DNA of 64,000 bases from Lasioglossum baleicum (taxonomy: Eukaryota > Arthropoda > Insecta > Hymenoptera > Halictidae), in contig NC_134944.1 in the NCBI RefSeq assembly GCF_051020765.1, positions 9,486,001-9,550,000 on the forward strand, given 5' to 3'. The position numbers and the translations under genes were made by a program. The notes under the pieces were generated by a model. It did not search any database. It was not told where the DNA came from and saw only the letters and a list, made by a program, of their open reading frames with translations. This document shows positions 1-11,820 of this stretch, one piece after another. The number at the start of each line of letters is the position of its first letter. The first letter of the stretch is position 1.

Positions 1-473
1 TTTCGCCCGAGGGTGGTTTCCTCGAGAATAGAGTGCGAGAGATCCGCGCCGGGAACTTCGAATCCATTTCTGGCTATTCGATAGCGCGCTCGTCTGCTTT
101 TTGAAATCGACGCATCGCACAGTGGACTCAATCGATGAATTAATTATCCAATTGACAATATTAACCGACTAATATTCAATTGCCTGCGTTTTATCTTTTA
201 TATAAGTGACAATGAATACATTTTAAGTCCCACAGAGTCCCATACTTTCATTCAAAATGTAATATCCTTCATTATTCAAACGTTATCGCAATTGTTCAGG
301 CGTCTTCGGTGCTAACACAAAAAATCTTTCCAACAAAATTTAAAAAATGTTATTTTCCAAATGAATTAACATTTAAGTTACTTTAATTTTTTAATTGTCA
401 CTATATATTTGTTACTTGATAATATAGCTACGTCAAGACGAATGCAACGACCTACTTCTCTATGAATCTGACA
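1..473. other. No gene seen; AT-rich after a short GC-rich start
   Basis: The first 60 bases are GC-rich, the rest AT-rich. I see no coding sequence or clear element ends. Confidence 0.5.
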
Positions 474-751
474 AGGGTAGGACCCCAAGTGTCCGACTTC
501 GATTTCGATAGAGCAAAATATTAGCTGTAGTTACTCAATAGTTTTAAAGATATAAACAATTAAAGTTTCATACGAGCTGTAGTTTTCGGAGTCCCATTAG
601 CCGCGTAAGCAGGTTGAAACTTTAATTGTTTATATCTTTAAAACTATTGAGTAACTACGCCTAATATTTTGCATACATAATTAGAGTTCCATATACCATT
701 ATCTCACAAAAGATTATCAAAATCGAAGTCGGACACTTGGGGTTCTTCCCT
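474..751. repeat. Foldback palindromic element, family with 11201-11520
   Basis: The two ends are inverted copies (CCCAAGTGTCCGACTTCGAT at left against ATCGAAGTCGGACACTTGGG at right), with a second inverted block (AAAGATATAAACAATTAAAG) inside. The copy at 11201-11520 shares ends and centre. A non-autonomous foldback element. Confidence 0.8.
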
Positions 752-770
752 TGTGAGTCTTGAAACAATG

Positions 771-950
771 CAATTGGGAATTTCTTTATTCAAGCGATGA
801 ACTTTTAATCAATGAAATATTTTCTCTTTGGCAAAAGATCGCCGAACAAAAGGGAAAATACCTTATTCGTTAAAGTTCATTGCTTAGATAAAAAAATTGG
901 GCTCTATTTCACCTTAAAATACCAAAATTACTTTCTTGCCAACTCAATAA
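771..950. mobile_element. Mariner-type miniature element fragment
   Basis: It ends in AATTACTTTCTTGCCAACTC, the inverted end of the mariner-like element complete at 12500-12845, with the same interior (CTTTATTCAAGCGA and GTTCATTGC). The left end is truncated. No transposase frame. Confidence 0.7.
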
Positions 951-1600
951 AATCGTTGCGAACAGCTAACATAATTCCTTGGGCCCGATGTTTCACGTTA
1001 GAAACGATTTCTGGGCCACAGCGAGCGATGAGAAAACGCGGAGAGCCGGTTCTGCCCGGTTTCGGCGTTGGGTCTCGCGCAGGAAGTCGATTAGAAATTC
1101 CCGCGTGCATTTATCGTATTAATTATACGTCGTGGGTCGGCTCGAAATGATCTATTGTTGTTTGAATGGCCGCGTCACACGCTCTCCAGCGTTACGCGTA
1201 AGTCGAGGGAATCGACCCTCGGACCGGATCTCGAATCCTACTCCTCCTTCGTCTCCTCCCGGGGTTTTTTTCCCCCGGGAAGGGGGTAATATGGAATTAA
1301 AAGGGTGGCAGGTCTTGCGTGTCACCTATTCTGCTCTGCTAAACGAACCTGAACCGCTCGGCTGGCTGTGCTCGCGCATTCAACTCGGTCACAACAGATA
1401 AATTTCTCGGTCAGAGCGGCGCATTGTGCGCCAATAAAATTCGTTTGCCTCTCGAAAGAAAGACGCGAACATCGGGACACGGATTTTCGTGTCTCCAGTT
1501 GCTCTAGCCAGGCAAGACGTCGACGCGGCCCATTTAGCAGTTCGTGAAGATTTTAGCACTGCATACTCACTATGCAGTCTTTCACTCTAATCAATCTATG

Positions 1601-1818
1601 TATTAGGTTGTCCCAAAAGTTCCTTCCGGAATGTGTTCTTTTAATGTCGCTAAATAAATACAAACAATACGATAATCTTTATGTTAATATTTTAGTACTT
1701 CTTAATATGAATTTGCATTATGTACATGCATCGAAAACCAGCTTTTGGGACAACCTAATATTTATTTAGCAATATTAAAGGATCACATTCCGGAAGGAAC
1801 TTTTGGGACAACCTAATA
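1601..1818. mobile_element. Miniature element with TTAGGTTGTCCCAAAAG ends
   Basis: Terminal inverted repeats of about 25 bp (TTAGGTTGTCCCAAAAGTTC at left and its inverse at right). The inverted symmetry continues into the flanks (TCAATCTATGTA and TACATAGATTGA). A third copy of the end lies internally near 1737-1762. Non-autonomous, mariner-like by its end sequence. Confidence 0.75.
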
Positions 1819-1829
1819 CATAGATTGAT

Positions 1830-3190
1830 ATTGGTAAATCTCTAAATCTCTAGTGAATTATATTAGAGATTCCAATAAATAAATTAAGATGAAGTTTATT
1901 AACAAAACTTTAATAGAATTAAATTCTTTGATCACAATATTTTTAGATCCAACTTCATTGATGGCAAACTATTGATTAAACAAATTGTATTTTGTCAATG
2001 ACAAGAAAATAACTAATTTAATAGTTTCTTAGATTCACAATTCAAGTTTCTAGTTTCTGAGGTTCAATAGATTCATTCTAGCCGATCTTTCACTATAAGC
2101 TCCTAAAATCTCATTCTTATCGGTTTGTTAGTGTTCCAGTTTTACAATTTAATGAAAAAAGGTTGACACTGTTTTTACACGTCTGTAAAATCAACAATTT
2201 TTGCGTAGAACGACTCTAGTGATAGTGGAGCAGGTGTAAGCGAGTAAAGTCGGTTTATCTTACAATAGCCAGTCCAGGCCAGTCGGATGAATCTTACTAT
2301 GTACATATGCTGGTTTTGTCTGACTGGCATGGACTGGCCAAGATCAACCGACCTTTACATCGAAGAACCCGGACCCTTAAAGAAAATCCCTCCGGACTAC
2401 TAAAAAGTAGGACAAATTCGAGGAAAACCGTGGTGGCAACCCTGTGTAGCTGCAACTAGGGCTGTCACTTCTCTGAAGTAAATAATTTTATAGAAAATTC
2501 AATATCATTGAAGAATCATATTTGCACTCTCGAAGCAATTTTAATTCGAAAATCAAAATCATTTCTTTCAAACCAGATCATTTTTATTCTATGTAATCTT
2601 TTTTAAATTGTGCACATGAAATTTAACCAGTTTTCTCATGTAACAGTTGGGCTTTTCACACAATTTATAGACGAATTTAATAATATTAAAACTGTTTTGA
2701 ATAATGGTGTGGCAATTTTTACTGGCGCCTCAGAGTCGCCATTCGAGTGCGAAGGGTTAAATTATTATGAAAGTGAATAATTTCATAGAAATCTTAATAT
2801 TATTAAGGAGTAATATTAAATTATTATGAAAGTATATACATAATTTTATAGAAAATTTAATAGAGAGTTAACACTAAACCTACCGAGCTTTAAATGTCTG
2901 AGCTATTAAAGTATATTCATTTAACATGTTCGCTACCACCATCACAAATATGTGACATCCATAACCCGACAGTTCACTTAAAAACAGTCAAATTAATTTT
3001 ATGCACGTCGTTGTTTAAAGTCATAGCAGAATGCATAATTTTCAGAGAATCTGTGACTTCCTTTTACTAAACTGTTTTAATAATTCAAAATTGGATACGT
3101 TGCATTCAATAAAACTTTCGAACAAGGAAGATAACCAACGAAACAAATGCTGGTAACGTTCGTGTTAATCATTTAGCACGCGAAAGCATC
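1830..3190. other. AT-rich repeat-derived stretch, no gene seen
   Basis: Contains a small palindrome of CCAGTCCA/TGGACTGG blocks (about 2265-2345), a right end of the TTAACCCTT element family near 2700-2757 and TTAA-type left ends near 2870 (ACACTAAACCTACCGAG). No reading frame worth calling. Confidence 0.5.
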
Positions 3191-5215
3191 TTTACAAGTT
3201 CAACAATCGAACAACAAAAAATTTGTAACCAGTTATTTGTCCGGTGGTGATAGGTTTACTGTTAAACGCTGGTATCGCGGGAGTCGGTGTTCTCTCAAAT
3301 CGTCTCGCGTGTTCCGCGTGCTTGGCAACACCTGTCGGAAGGTCGGCTCCTCGTCGTGTGATCTCCACCCCCGCGACATTCGAGGTTATGGTGGGGAGTC
3401 TAGGCCCTAGAGCTTCCTTCATTTCACGGCTGAGCAAACAATCGAGCGGCCGTAAGGTAAAATGGTAATACACTGGTAGGAAGCAGCCGCGGTAGTAGAA
3501 GAGGAACAAGCCGGAGAGTAAAAGAGAGAAGAGGGCGCGACTCTTCGGAGCGAGAGAAGCGGAAGAAGAGCTTGAAGAGCGTCGAGGAGAGGCAAGCGGC
3601 AAACGACCAAGTTAACTGGTCCTCGTGGGGCTTCTCGTCGGCGCGACAAGGAAGGAAGGGGTAGAGTCTCGCTCGGGCGAGAAGTGCGTGCGCGAGAGAC
3701 ACACGGTATACACACCACACGGCTCGCAGCACACGGTACATAGTAGCTTGTAGGTTCTCATAGAGAAGAGACAGTCGTTGGCTCGCCGCAAAGCTGTTCG
3801 CGTCGCGGAGAACCGAAAGAAAACGGGTCCCACACCCTCTGTCCTCGTACTCGCTCCTCCTCCTCCTTCGACGTTCACGTTAAATGCCACTTATCCTAAC
3901 CGATCGCCAGTGACGCGTGTACAGATCGCGATTCGCGACGCGATAATAACAATATTCATAATCGGACCCAGAGATCCGAGGATGGACGAGTGATCTCCTT
4001 TCGGTGGTGAAGTGTGTTCGCGCGACGAAAATCGAAAGTTCGGTAGGATATAGAAGTTCGTCGTCGATCTAGCCGGTTGGAAAGAACGGTGGTGAGCTGG
4101 AAAATCGCGAAAGTTCGACGCGATAGGAGATCGGTGTCGATCTCGGAAGATCAGAGGTGAGCTGGAAGATGGAATCTCGCGAGAAGAGAGAAGTCGGAGG
4201 AGCAAAGCGTGGCGGGACATGGGGGCCCATTGAAAAGGAACGCACAGGAGCGAGCCGGGGGTTCGCGATGAGTGCAACGGGCTTCCACGAGTCGCTCCGA
4301 AAATAATCGTCGTATTTTTATGTCGTTTATGCCCACTTGGTCTCCGTGCTCGCCGGAGGCCGCGCAAAGTGGCGTTAATTCGCCGCGGAGCTGCGCCGCG
4401 AGCATGTCACGCCTCCTCCCGACAATTGCCTCCGCGGGAATTCTCGTCTCTCCCCCCCTCCGCGGCATTCTGCGAGAATTTTCAGGGATATTCCGGAGAC
4501 TGGGGGGGTCGTCGTAAAGTAGTCTATTCAATTTCGAGGGAAACAGGAAACGTTCCGCTCTCTGTTTGTACGAATCTCTTCGATGAAAGACCGATTCTCG
4601 ACTGCCTCGCGTGCGGCAGACAGCTTGTCCGGGACTGTGCGTCGCCTATTTTCGATAACGCCGCTTCCTCGTCGCCTTATCGCCGAGCTTCGACCGTTCC
4701 GCGCTGTAAACTTTCGCAGACGTTCCCTCGACGGTGCTCGTCGATTCTCTCGCGCGATTTCCGCGTGCGTCGCCGTCGTCTTCCGCGAGTAGAAGCTCGG
4801 GGAGCGTTCCGCGTCCCACGGGATACTCGCGTATGCCAGGAGAAACTAACCCGGTATTTCGGAATTTTTTTTGAAGATTCGAACGCGTCGGAAACGAACG
4901 GAGCTTCTTCCCGGAGGACACGAATGTGTCCGAACGCGGAGGTATTTCGAAAGTGGTGCAATTTGAATGGGCTCCGCCGCGCATGATGGCTCATCTGCTC
5001 CGTGAACGATGATTCACGGAAGGTTCCAGGTAGAGGCGCAGCTAGCTCGGTCGAAAATATTCTTCCCGGCAATAAACGCTCGAGAGCGTGGCGAGACGAT
5101 GCGACGCGGAGCGCAACGCTTCATCGTCGCGCATCGTTCGCATCCTTCACTTTGAATCGAGTCGGTTCGCTCCGGGCAAAATTGCCCCATGGGGCACTCT
5201 AGCCTGGCCCTAAAA
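3190..5215. other. GC-rich single-copy block, unassigned
   Basis: CpG-rich with many overlapping open frames on both strands, as expected from few stop codons rather than coding. The stretch 3480-3600 is purine-rich on the + strand, like insect 5' leaders. No family is recognised. It may be a promoter or untranslated first exon of a transcript extending rightwards; unproven. Confidence 0.4.
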
Positions 5216-5310
5216 CCGAGAACGGTAGGAGCTACAGTTTTCCCAACAGCTTCAGCTTCTTCGAGACGTTAGAAGGATTAGTTTGCTAGCTAATGTGTGA
5301 ATTTTCTTAA

Positions 5311-5951
5311 CGCTAAACCTATCAAGAGGTTTTATTCCTCGTTTTTAGATTTTTTAGTTGGCAATTATTGAAATCGTAAAGGTGTTTTCATGGGAATTTA
5401 TTGAATATATTTTTTGACTCCAGTATACAGGTTGTCTCGGCCAAAGCAGGCTACCTAAATATCTCCTCTATTTTTAATGACACAAACAAAATATTCATGG
5501 CATAATTTAAATGGTATCGAAGGAGGAATATATCGTAGAAGAACAATTTTTCTTGTCCGGTCAATTTCTTTTAGTTTTTTCAAGGTCATCGTTATTTTTT
5601 ATCGGGAAAACCTTCTTCTTTTTTTTATTCGATCTTGTTAATGACTTGAGCATATTAAAATGTATTTTTTCAGCACCTATAAGATGGAATAAAAAAGATA
5701 AGTTTTCCCGATAAAAAGATAACGATGACCTTCAAGAAACTATGGAAAAATAACCGGACAAAAATATTGTTCTTCCATCGATACCATTTAAATTATGCTA
5801 TAAATATTTTTCGAGTCATTAAAGATAAAGGAGATATTTAGGTGGCCTGCTTTGGCTGAGATAACTTGTATATTATAGTAAAAATCGTATAAAATATAAT
5901 TAATAACACTATACACACATCAGTTACCGTTGATGGTCGGTAAGTTTAGTG
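5311..5951. mobile_element. TTAA-flanked miniature element carrying a nested foldback
   Basis: Ends CGCTAAACCTA and TAAGTTTAGTG are imperfect inverted repeats flanked by TTAA on both sides (5307-5310 and 5952-5955), as in piggyBac-type insertion. Inside, 5424-5872 is a separate palindrome whose arms (about 180 bp) face a ~80-bp loop. Confidence 0.75.
5424..5872. repeat. Long palindrome with ~180-bp arms
   Basis: The left arm from TATACAGGTTGTCTCGGCC is matched inversely by the right arm ending at TGTATA; inner arms meet at AAGGTCATCGTTATTTTTTA and its inverse. No coding capacity. Confidence 0.85.
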
Positions 5952-5959
5952 TTAAACAT

Positions 5960-6690
5960 TGTTATTAGTCGAAATTGCGAAGGGAAAAGTAAAGAAGATT
6001 TAAAACACATTTAAAATACATGTACAAAGTTCCGTTGTTACCATCTTCAAAAACAACGAGACAAGTTTGTCTTGGGATAGCGACGCTAATCGGGAATTTG
6101 GATGCGGAGTCGATAAAACGACGCGTGATACGTCACGATCAGCTGTAGACTTCGATATGCGTGACGTGGAATCGCGTCAGCTGGAAAAAGGTCATTCTTA
6201 AACAGCAAATCCTTGTCCGCCGTGACGGATACCGGAAAATGAATCGGGTTTAAGGCGATTCTTCAAGAATCGATGGGCCAGAATTTGGGGAACTGAAGAG
6301 ATGATCCTGATTCCGCGAGGACGGTCTGGAAAAGATGCGTCGCGGGCAGGTGAACGAATCCCTGCTCTCACGATTCGCGTTCGCCTCTTTAGCCTGTCCA
6401 TCGACCCTAACTAGCTATTTATATACACGAGTCTCTTGTCTCTGTGGTCGTGGCTTCTGCGTATCTACGTCGACGAGATATACGAGCTCTCTGTGCACTG
6501 TGTGGCGCGTATTCGCTCGTATTCCGTGCGTCGACGAGTGTGCTCCGTTCGGGCTCGCCCAATTACGAGTCCGTCGAGCCACCGCGCACCGGTTCGCTGT
6601 TTTCCTTGGGGAATCACTCCTCGATCTTCCTTTCGCCTTCGATGCCTCGATTGCGGTCGACGTCTAAATTAGACTGCGGTTATGGTCGAT
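5960..6690. other. Unassigned stretch, GC-rich from 6060
   Basis: No convincing gene. The block 6340-6680 has a TATATA-like run (6418-6424) followed by CpG-rich sequence, so it could be a promoter or leader. Nothing decides it. Confidence 0.3.
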
Positions 6691-6692
6691 GC

Positions 6693-7350
6693 TAGGGCTG
6701 TTACTTTTCCGAAGATTCGAAGGATTCGAAGGAATGAAAGGAACTTCGAAGTTTCGATGTTTCGGGGGGTACAGAAGTTTCGACGTTTAAACATTCCGAG
6801 GTTTAGAAGATTCAAGCTTTCGAAGTTTCGAGGTATCGAAATTTCGAGCTTTAGAAGTTTCGAGGTTTAGAAGTTTCGAAGTTTAGAAGTTTCGAAGTTT
6901 AGAAGTTTCGAACTTTCGAGATTTAGAAGTTTCGAGGTTTAGAAGTTTCGAGGTTTCGAGCTTTCGAAGTTTTGAGATTTCGAGCTTCCGAAGTTTTGAG
7001 GTTTCGAGCTTCCGAAGTTTTGAGGTTTCGAGCTTTCGAAGTTTCAAGGTTTCGGGGTTCCGAAGTTTCGAGCTATCGATGTTTCTAGCTTTCGAAATTT
7101 TGGGGTTCCGAACAGTGGCGCACCCAGGATGTAATCTTGGGGGGGGGGGCGAGTTGAACCCAGCCCTAGGTTTTGCGTGATGACCTTTTTTTTAAGCCAA
7201 AATATCTATCAACGGTACCCAGGGCTATTCCGCGATTTTAATTTTGGAAGCTGAACATTTTTTTCTTGGTGGGGGACTTGGCCCCCTGGCTCCCCCCCTG
7301 GGTGCGCCACTGGTTCCGAAGTTTCGAGGTTTCGAGGTTTTCGAAGAGAT
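6693..7350. repeat. TTTCGA-rich minisatellite, interrupted by a hAT element
   Basis: Degenerate short units of the type GAAGTTTCGAGGTTTAG fill 6710-7112 and resume at 7313. The array opens with TAGGGCTGTTACTTTTCC at 6693, the same start as the arrays at 10655 and 46427. Confidence 0.8.
7113..7312. mobile_element. hAT-type miniature element, 200 bp, with 8-bp target duplication
   Basis: Starts CAGTGGCGCACCCAGG and ends CCTGGGTGCGCCACTG, perfect 16-bp inverted ends. Both flanks carry GTTCCGAA (7105-7112 and 7313-7320), the 8-bp duplication typical of hAT insertion. No transposase; non-autonomous. It inserted into the satellite, so it is younger than the array. Confidence 0.93.
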
Positions 7351-8960
7351 GTTCGAACAGAAGGTTCGAAGTCTTCGAAACTTCGATTCTCATCACCGCC
7401 GAAATTTCTGAAATCGAAATCTTCGACCTTCGAAGGAACGTGTTCGTCCTATTCGTTTACGAAATTGAAACTAGCGAGAAAGAGGGTCCGGTCCGACAAA
7501 GGATAAACGATTCTTCGAGCGTGTCGCCTCGGCGAAGAACGTCGGGAAAGGAAATGGAGCAGGATGCGACGCGAGACGGACCACCTTCGTCACTCGCCGA
7601 ATATGCTCGCCGCATAATTAATTATCAGGGCTCGGCTGCGAGATGGCACGTACTCCTGGTTCCACAAGCACCGGTGTGCACCGGGGCTGCGCGTACTCGG
7701 GACCGGAAGTGTCGCGATACGGCGCGTCCGTCCTCGCACGGCTTTCCGTCGCGTACGACGACCGATTATACATATATCGACGATTCAGAGATTGGCGAAC
7801 GGCAAAATCACACGGGTCCGAAAAGAGTGATACACCGCGCGATCATTCGAAATTCTTCCTCGAAATTCTCGAATCTCACGCGCTTCTTGCGAAATGGCGC
7901 ATCCTGCATCTGTGCAATCCTGTAAATGAGTCTACCACCTTAAACCCTACCAATGTTAACATGCTCGCTACCACCGTCACAAATATGTGACAACTCTGAC
8001 AGTTTATTTAAAAACAGCCAAATTAATTTTATGTACTTCGTCGTTTAGTCATAATAGAATGCATAATTTTCAGACAATCTGTGAATTTCTTCTGCTAAAC
8101 TGTTTTAATACTTCAAAATTGGGTACGTTGCATTTAATAAAACTTTCGAACAAGGAAGGTAAGCAACGAAACAAACGCTGGTAGCGAATGTGTTCTATTT
8201 TGAACCCTGCTGAGAACACTTACACTTTGAGAGAATGAAATAAAATTGATTTTTGGATGGAGGGAGGGACAGTTATAGAAGGGTTATAGTTACAGAAGTC
8301 GAAACTTTGGGAAACACTAGGATAGTGGAAGGGGAGAAGGCGGAGTGGGAAAATCGACTAATTTTATTCGATTCTGACTCCGACGAAGTCTATCGACGTC
8401 CGATCGATTTCAATGAGAGATCCGCTCGCAAGCCTGAAGCGTTCCGCGATCCATGGATCGGGAAGCGACCGACAAGTATCTGCGGCACGTGACCCGTGTA
8501 AAGCGCGCGTGAAAGTGCACGCGCTAGCATGCGAGTGTCGTCGTTCATCGCGCATTCCCGATGAAGTGTCGCGCGCTTGTCTTCTGTCTTTTGTCTTCTC
8601 TTGTGTTGTCTGTTGCGCGTTGATCGCGTGTTCCGGTGTAGTCGCGCGCTCCTCGCCTGGTTCGATGAACTTGGAGATACTTTTGTCCGTGGATCGTCAG
8701 GCATGTTACGAGCGCGCGGATCCTCCGCCCGTTCTCGTTTTATTTACGCTGCATCGCGCGGTGCAGCGGTGCAGCGACGGAAACAACGGAATCGCTTCTC
8801 TGCTCTTACGCGATGCACGCGACGCAACCAGCTTTATCATCTGTGCTATCGCGGCGGACCAGTCCGAGGTCCCCGCAGCTGTACACGCTGTGCCACGATA
8901 AATAGGAGGACATTTATGGAACGATGCAACACCCTAATCCACCGGTGTCCGACATACCCC
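7350..8960. other. Unassigned GC-rich block
   Basis: 7350-7925 and 8250-8920 are GC-rich single-copy sequence with chance open frames; 7925-8200 is an AT-rich repeat shared with about 2915-3155 (ATGTTCGCTACCACC, GAACAAGGAAG). No product is recognised. Confidence 0.4.
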
Positions 8961-8974
8961 GTACACGCCGATCA

Positions 8975-9580
8975 TTTTTCTTCTCGATTCGAATTGCTTT
9001 TCTTTTTTCTTCGCGATTCGAGTTGCTTTTCTTCTTTCTTCTCGAGACAAATTGCTTTTCTTTTTCCTTCTCGATTCGAATCGCTTCTCTTCTTCTGCTT
9101 GATTCAAATATCGCTTTTCTTTTTTATTTTCGATTCGGATCGCTTTTCTTTTCTCTTCTTGATTCGAATCGCTTTTCTTTTTTCTTCGCGATTCAAGTTG
9201 TTTTTCTTTTTCTTCTCGATTCGAATCGCTTCTCTTTTTCTGCTTGATTCGAATATCGCTTTTCTTTTTTATTTTCGATTCGGATCGCTTTTCTTTTCTC
9301 TTCTTGATTCGAATCGCTTTTCTTTTTCCTTCGCGATTCAAGTTGTTTTTCTTTTTCTTCTCGATTGGAATCGCTTTTCTTGTTTCTTCTTGATTCGAGT
9401 TGCTTTTCTTTTTCTTCTCGAGGCGAATCGCTTTTCTCTTTCCTTCTCGATTCGAATCGCTTTTCTTTTCTCTTCTCGATTCGAATCGCTCTTCTTTTTT
9501 CTTCTCGAGTCGAATTGCTTTTCATTTTCCTTCTCGATGCGTATTGCTTTTCTTTTTTCTTCTCGATTCCAGTTGCTCGT
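8975..9580. repeat. Pyrimidine-rich minisatellite (TTCTTCTCGATTCGAATCGC units)
   Basis: Around twenty degenerate units of about 30-35 bp, each a CT-rich run plus GATTCGAATCGCTTTTC. Open on both strands because of composition: Phe/Ser/Leu-rich one way, Arg/Lys/Glu-rich the other. Not coding. Confidence 0.9.
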
Positions 9581-9989
9581 GGGTTTTCCCACGATTCCTT
9601 TCGCGGTCCGGCTCATCGAAGCTCCGAATTATCGCTAGAACTACCGGATGAGTCAAAATAACTTGCTTCTGATTCGTTCTTTTAGAAATATGAAAATTAT
9701 AAATACATTTTTCTGAGAAATTCTTTTAGTGAACTTCTCTATTGAAGTACATATTTAAAGAAAACTGCTGCGAAATCTAAATAAATGCAATTTTGTCATT
9801 ATCATAAGGCAACGTATACCAATTGCGTTTAGTGCTCGTTAGTTCTAGTACCAACCCTTCCTATGCTGGGGTTATTCGTGCCCCGTAGCGGTGGGGATAA
9901 GAGCGACCGTCAATATGTACAATTTCATTCCGATATAAGACGACGATGTCTATTTCGAAATAAGAAGATTGAGGCCACAGGGGTCGTCG

Positions 9990-10187
9990 AAGTTGGCAAG
10001 AAAGTAATTTCGGTATTTTAGGGTGAAATAAAACCAAATTCTGCGAAAATGTTGAAGTTTTATCAGCGCGGAATTATGAAGCTACCAGAAAGATAGTAAA
10101 AGATCATCGAACAAAATGAAAAATATTTCACTGACTAAAGTTCATTGCTTGAATAGAAAATTTGGGTTTTATTTCATCTTAAATCGT
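9990..10187. mobile_element. Degenerate mariner-type miniature element
   Basis: Left end GTTGGCAAGAAAGTAATTTC and interior (TTCATTGCTTGAATAGAAAA) match the element at 12500-12845; the right end is eroded. Confidence 0.65.
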
Positions 10188-10189
10188 GA

Positions 10190-10646
10190 ATCTAGAGCGA
10201 AAATAAGCGGGCCCATGTCGGAGCGTTTTTAACAATACTCATTATTTATAAATACAATTAACGTTTAACTTCATGATTATTCCGTTTCTGTTGCTTTGCT
10301 GTGTGTTCAGTCTCTCTCCTTCTCTCTCTCTCTTTCTGTGTGTTCTTCCTTCTTTCTGGTTCGTTATCCCGTTCCCTCCCGCCGGCAGATAACTCGTGAA
10401 CGGTAGTTCCGCGATGTTTGAAATGCAAACAGTGTCGAGTACGGCACAGGTGCATCCTACCGTGGTGCAGCGCGTGCATCGACCATCAACGCCCGGCACG
10501 AGCGATCGTTGATTTCGATTTTAACGGGTTCTCTTCCGAGGCGATCCGATTTTTCTTATCGGTTCGTTAGCTGGCGAAAACGTCATTCCGCTTCGCGACT
10601 TTTCCGATCCGAGGCGTTCTAGATCGAGACCTCCCCGTTACAATGA
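10190..10646. other. No gene seen; CT microsatellite and GC-rich stretch
   Basis: Contains a TCTC microsatellite (about 10310-10336) and unassigned GC-rich sequence to 10640. Confidence 0.4.
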
Positions 10647-10705
10647 CACCAGATTAGGGCTGGTACTTTCCTTGGAAGGTCGAAGATTTCGAAGGTCCGA
10701 TTTCA

Positions 10706-11076
10706 GAAACTTCGAAACTACAAACCTTCGAACCTACAAACCTTCGAAACTTCAAACCTTCGAAACTTCAAACCTTCGAAACTTCAAACCTTCGAAACTT
10801 CAAACCTTCGAAACTTCAAACCTTCGAAACTTCAAACCTTCGGAACTACAAACCTTCGGAACTTCAAACCTTCGAAACTACAAACCTTCGAAACTTCAAA
10901 CCTTCGAAACTTCAAACCTTCGAAACTACAAACCTTCGAAACTACAAACCTTCGAAACTACAAACCTTCGAAACTTCAAACCTTCGAAACTTCAAACCTT
11001 CGAAACTCCAAACCTTCGAAACTCCAAACCTTCGAAACTACAAACCTTCGGAACTTCAAACCTTCGATTTGTACGA
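10706..11076. repeat. 16-bp minisatellite (CCTTCGAAACTTCAAA)
   Basis: About 23 near-identical direct copies of a 16-bp unit with variants (ACTACAAA, ACTCCAAA, CGGAACT). Since 16 is not a multiple of 3, three units give a repeating 16-residue open frame; this is not a gene. Confidence 0.95.
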
Positions 11077-11200
11077 TTTGTTTGATATGTTCGATTCGTT
11101 TCCAGTTATTATTATTATTATATTGATTATAAACGGACCGAGGTCCTTTTACACAAATATTTACAATAGAATAACAAAAAGAATTAACGTATAACTAACA

Positions 11201-11520
11201 AGGGAAGGACTCCAAGTGTCCGACTTCGATCTTGATAATTTTTTGCGAGACGATGGTATATGGATCCCTAATTATGTATGCAAAATATTAGGTGTAGTTA
11301 CACAATAGTTTTAAAGATATGAACAATTAATCTTTGCATCATTTGCAGTTTCGAAGTTCCATTAGCCGTGTAAGCAGGTTACGTGAAAGTTCAATTGTTT
11401 ATACCTTTAAAACTATTGAGTAACTACGCCTAATATTTTGCATACATAATTAGGGTTCCATATACCATCATCTCACAAAAGATTATCAAAATCAAAGTCG
11501 GACACTTGGGGTCCTTCCCT
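11201..11520. repeat. Foldback element nested in the hAT-type element
   Basis: AGGGAAGGAC at left and GTCCTTCCCT at right are inverted, as are the following ~100 bp. Sister copy at 474-751. Confidence 0.85.
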
Positions 11521-11820
11521 AGCAAAGAGGTACATGTACAAAACTGTTGTAATACAGGCGCGGTATTATCAGTAGATAAGAAGCGAAAAAAGTAGAATCT
11601 GCGCGAATGAAGACACTCATTTTCTAAAATGCGTTACAATGTTACAACGTGAGCGTCGGCGATGCGAAAGTTTGGACGTGCTGTTCGCAATTTCGCATCG
11701 CTAGGATCGTCACGGGGAGCGATACGCGCGGCCGGGTCGAGGGGGCGTAGCCTTCGAAAATCGCTTCGATACTTCGGAAGTTTCCGTTCGAATCTTCGAA
11801 CTAACAGCCCTACACCAGAT

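Larger units (their letters stand above)
10655..11812. mobile_element. hAT-type composite element with internal minisatellite
   Basis: The left end TAGGGCTGGTACTTTCC is mirrored by GAACTAACAGCCCTA at the right. Both flanks carry CACCAGAT (10647-10654 and 11813-11820), an exact 8-bp target duplication. Inside are a 16-bp minisatellite (10706-11076) and a foldback element (11201-11520). No transposase frame. Confidence 0.85.

Noticed and set aside
4369..4986. 205-codon + strand open frame
   Set aside because: Arg/Ser/Ala-rich without recognisable motifs, overlapped by equally long antisense frames; likely chance in a CpG-rich block.
8577..9638. 353-codon open frame on the + strand (and 92-135-codon frames opposite)
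   Set aside because: It runs through a CT-rich minisatellite; the Phe/Ser/Leu repeats and the Arg/Lys/Glu repeats on the other strand follow from composition.
10706..11076. Regular repeats that might suggest a CRISPR array
   Set aside because: The 16-bp units are contiguous with no unique spacers; this is a eukaryotic minisatellite.
10672..11085. 137-codon open frame with a 16-residue repeat
   Set aside because: Product of a 16-bp minisatellite inside a hAT-type element; no other coding signal.
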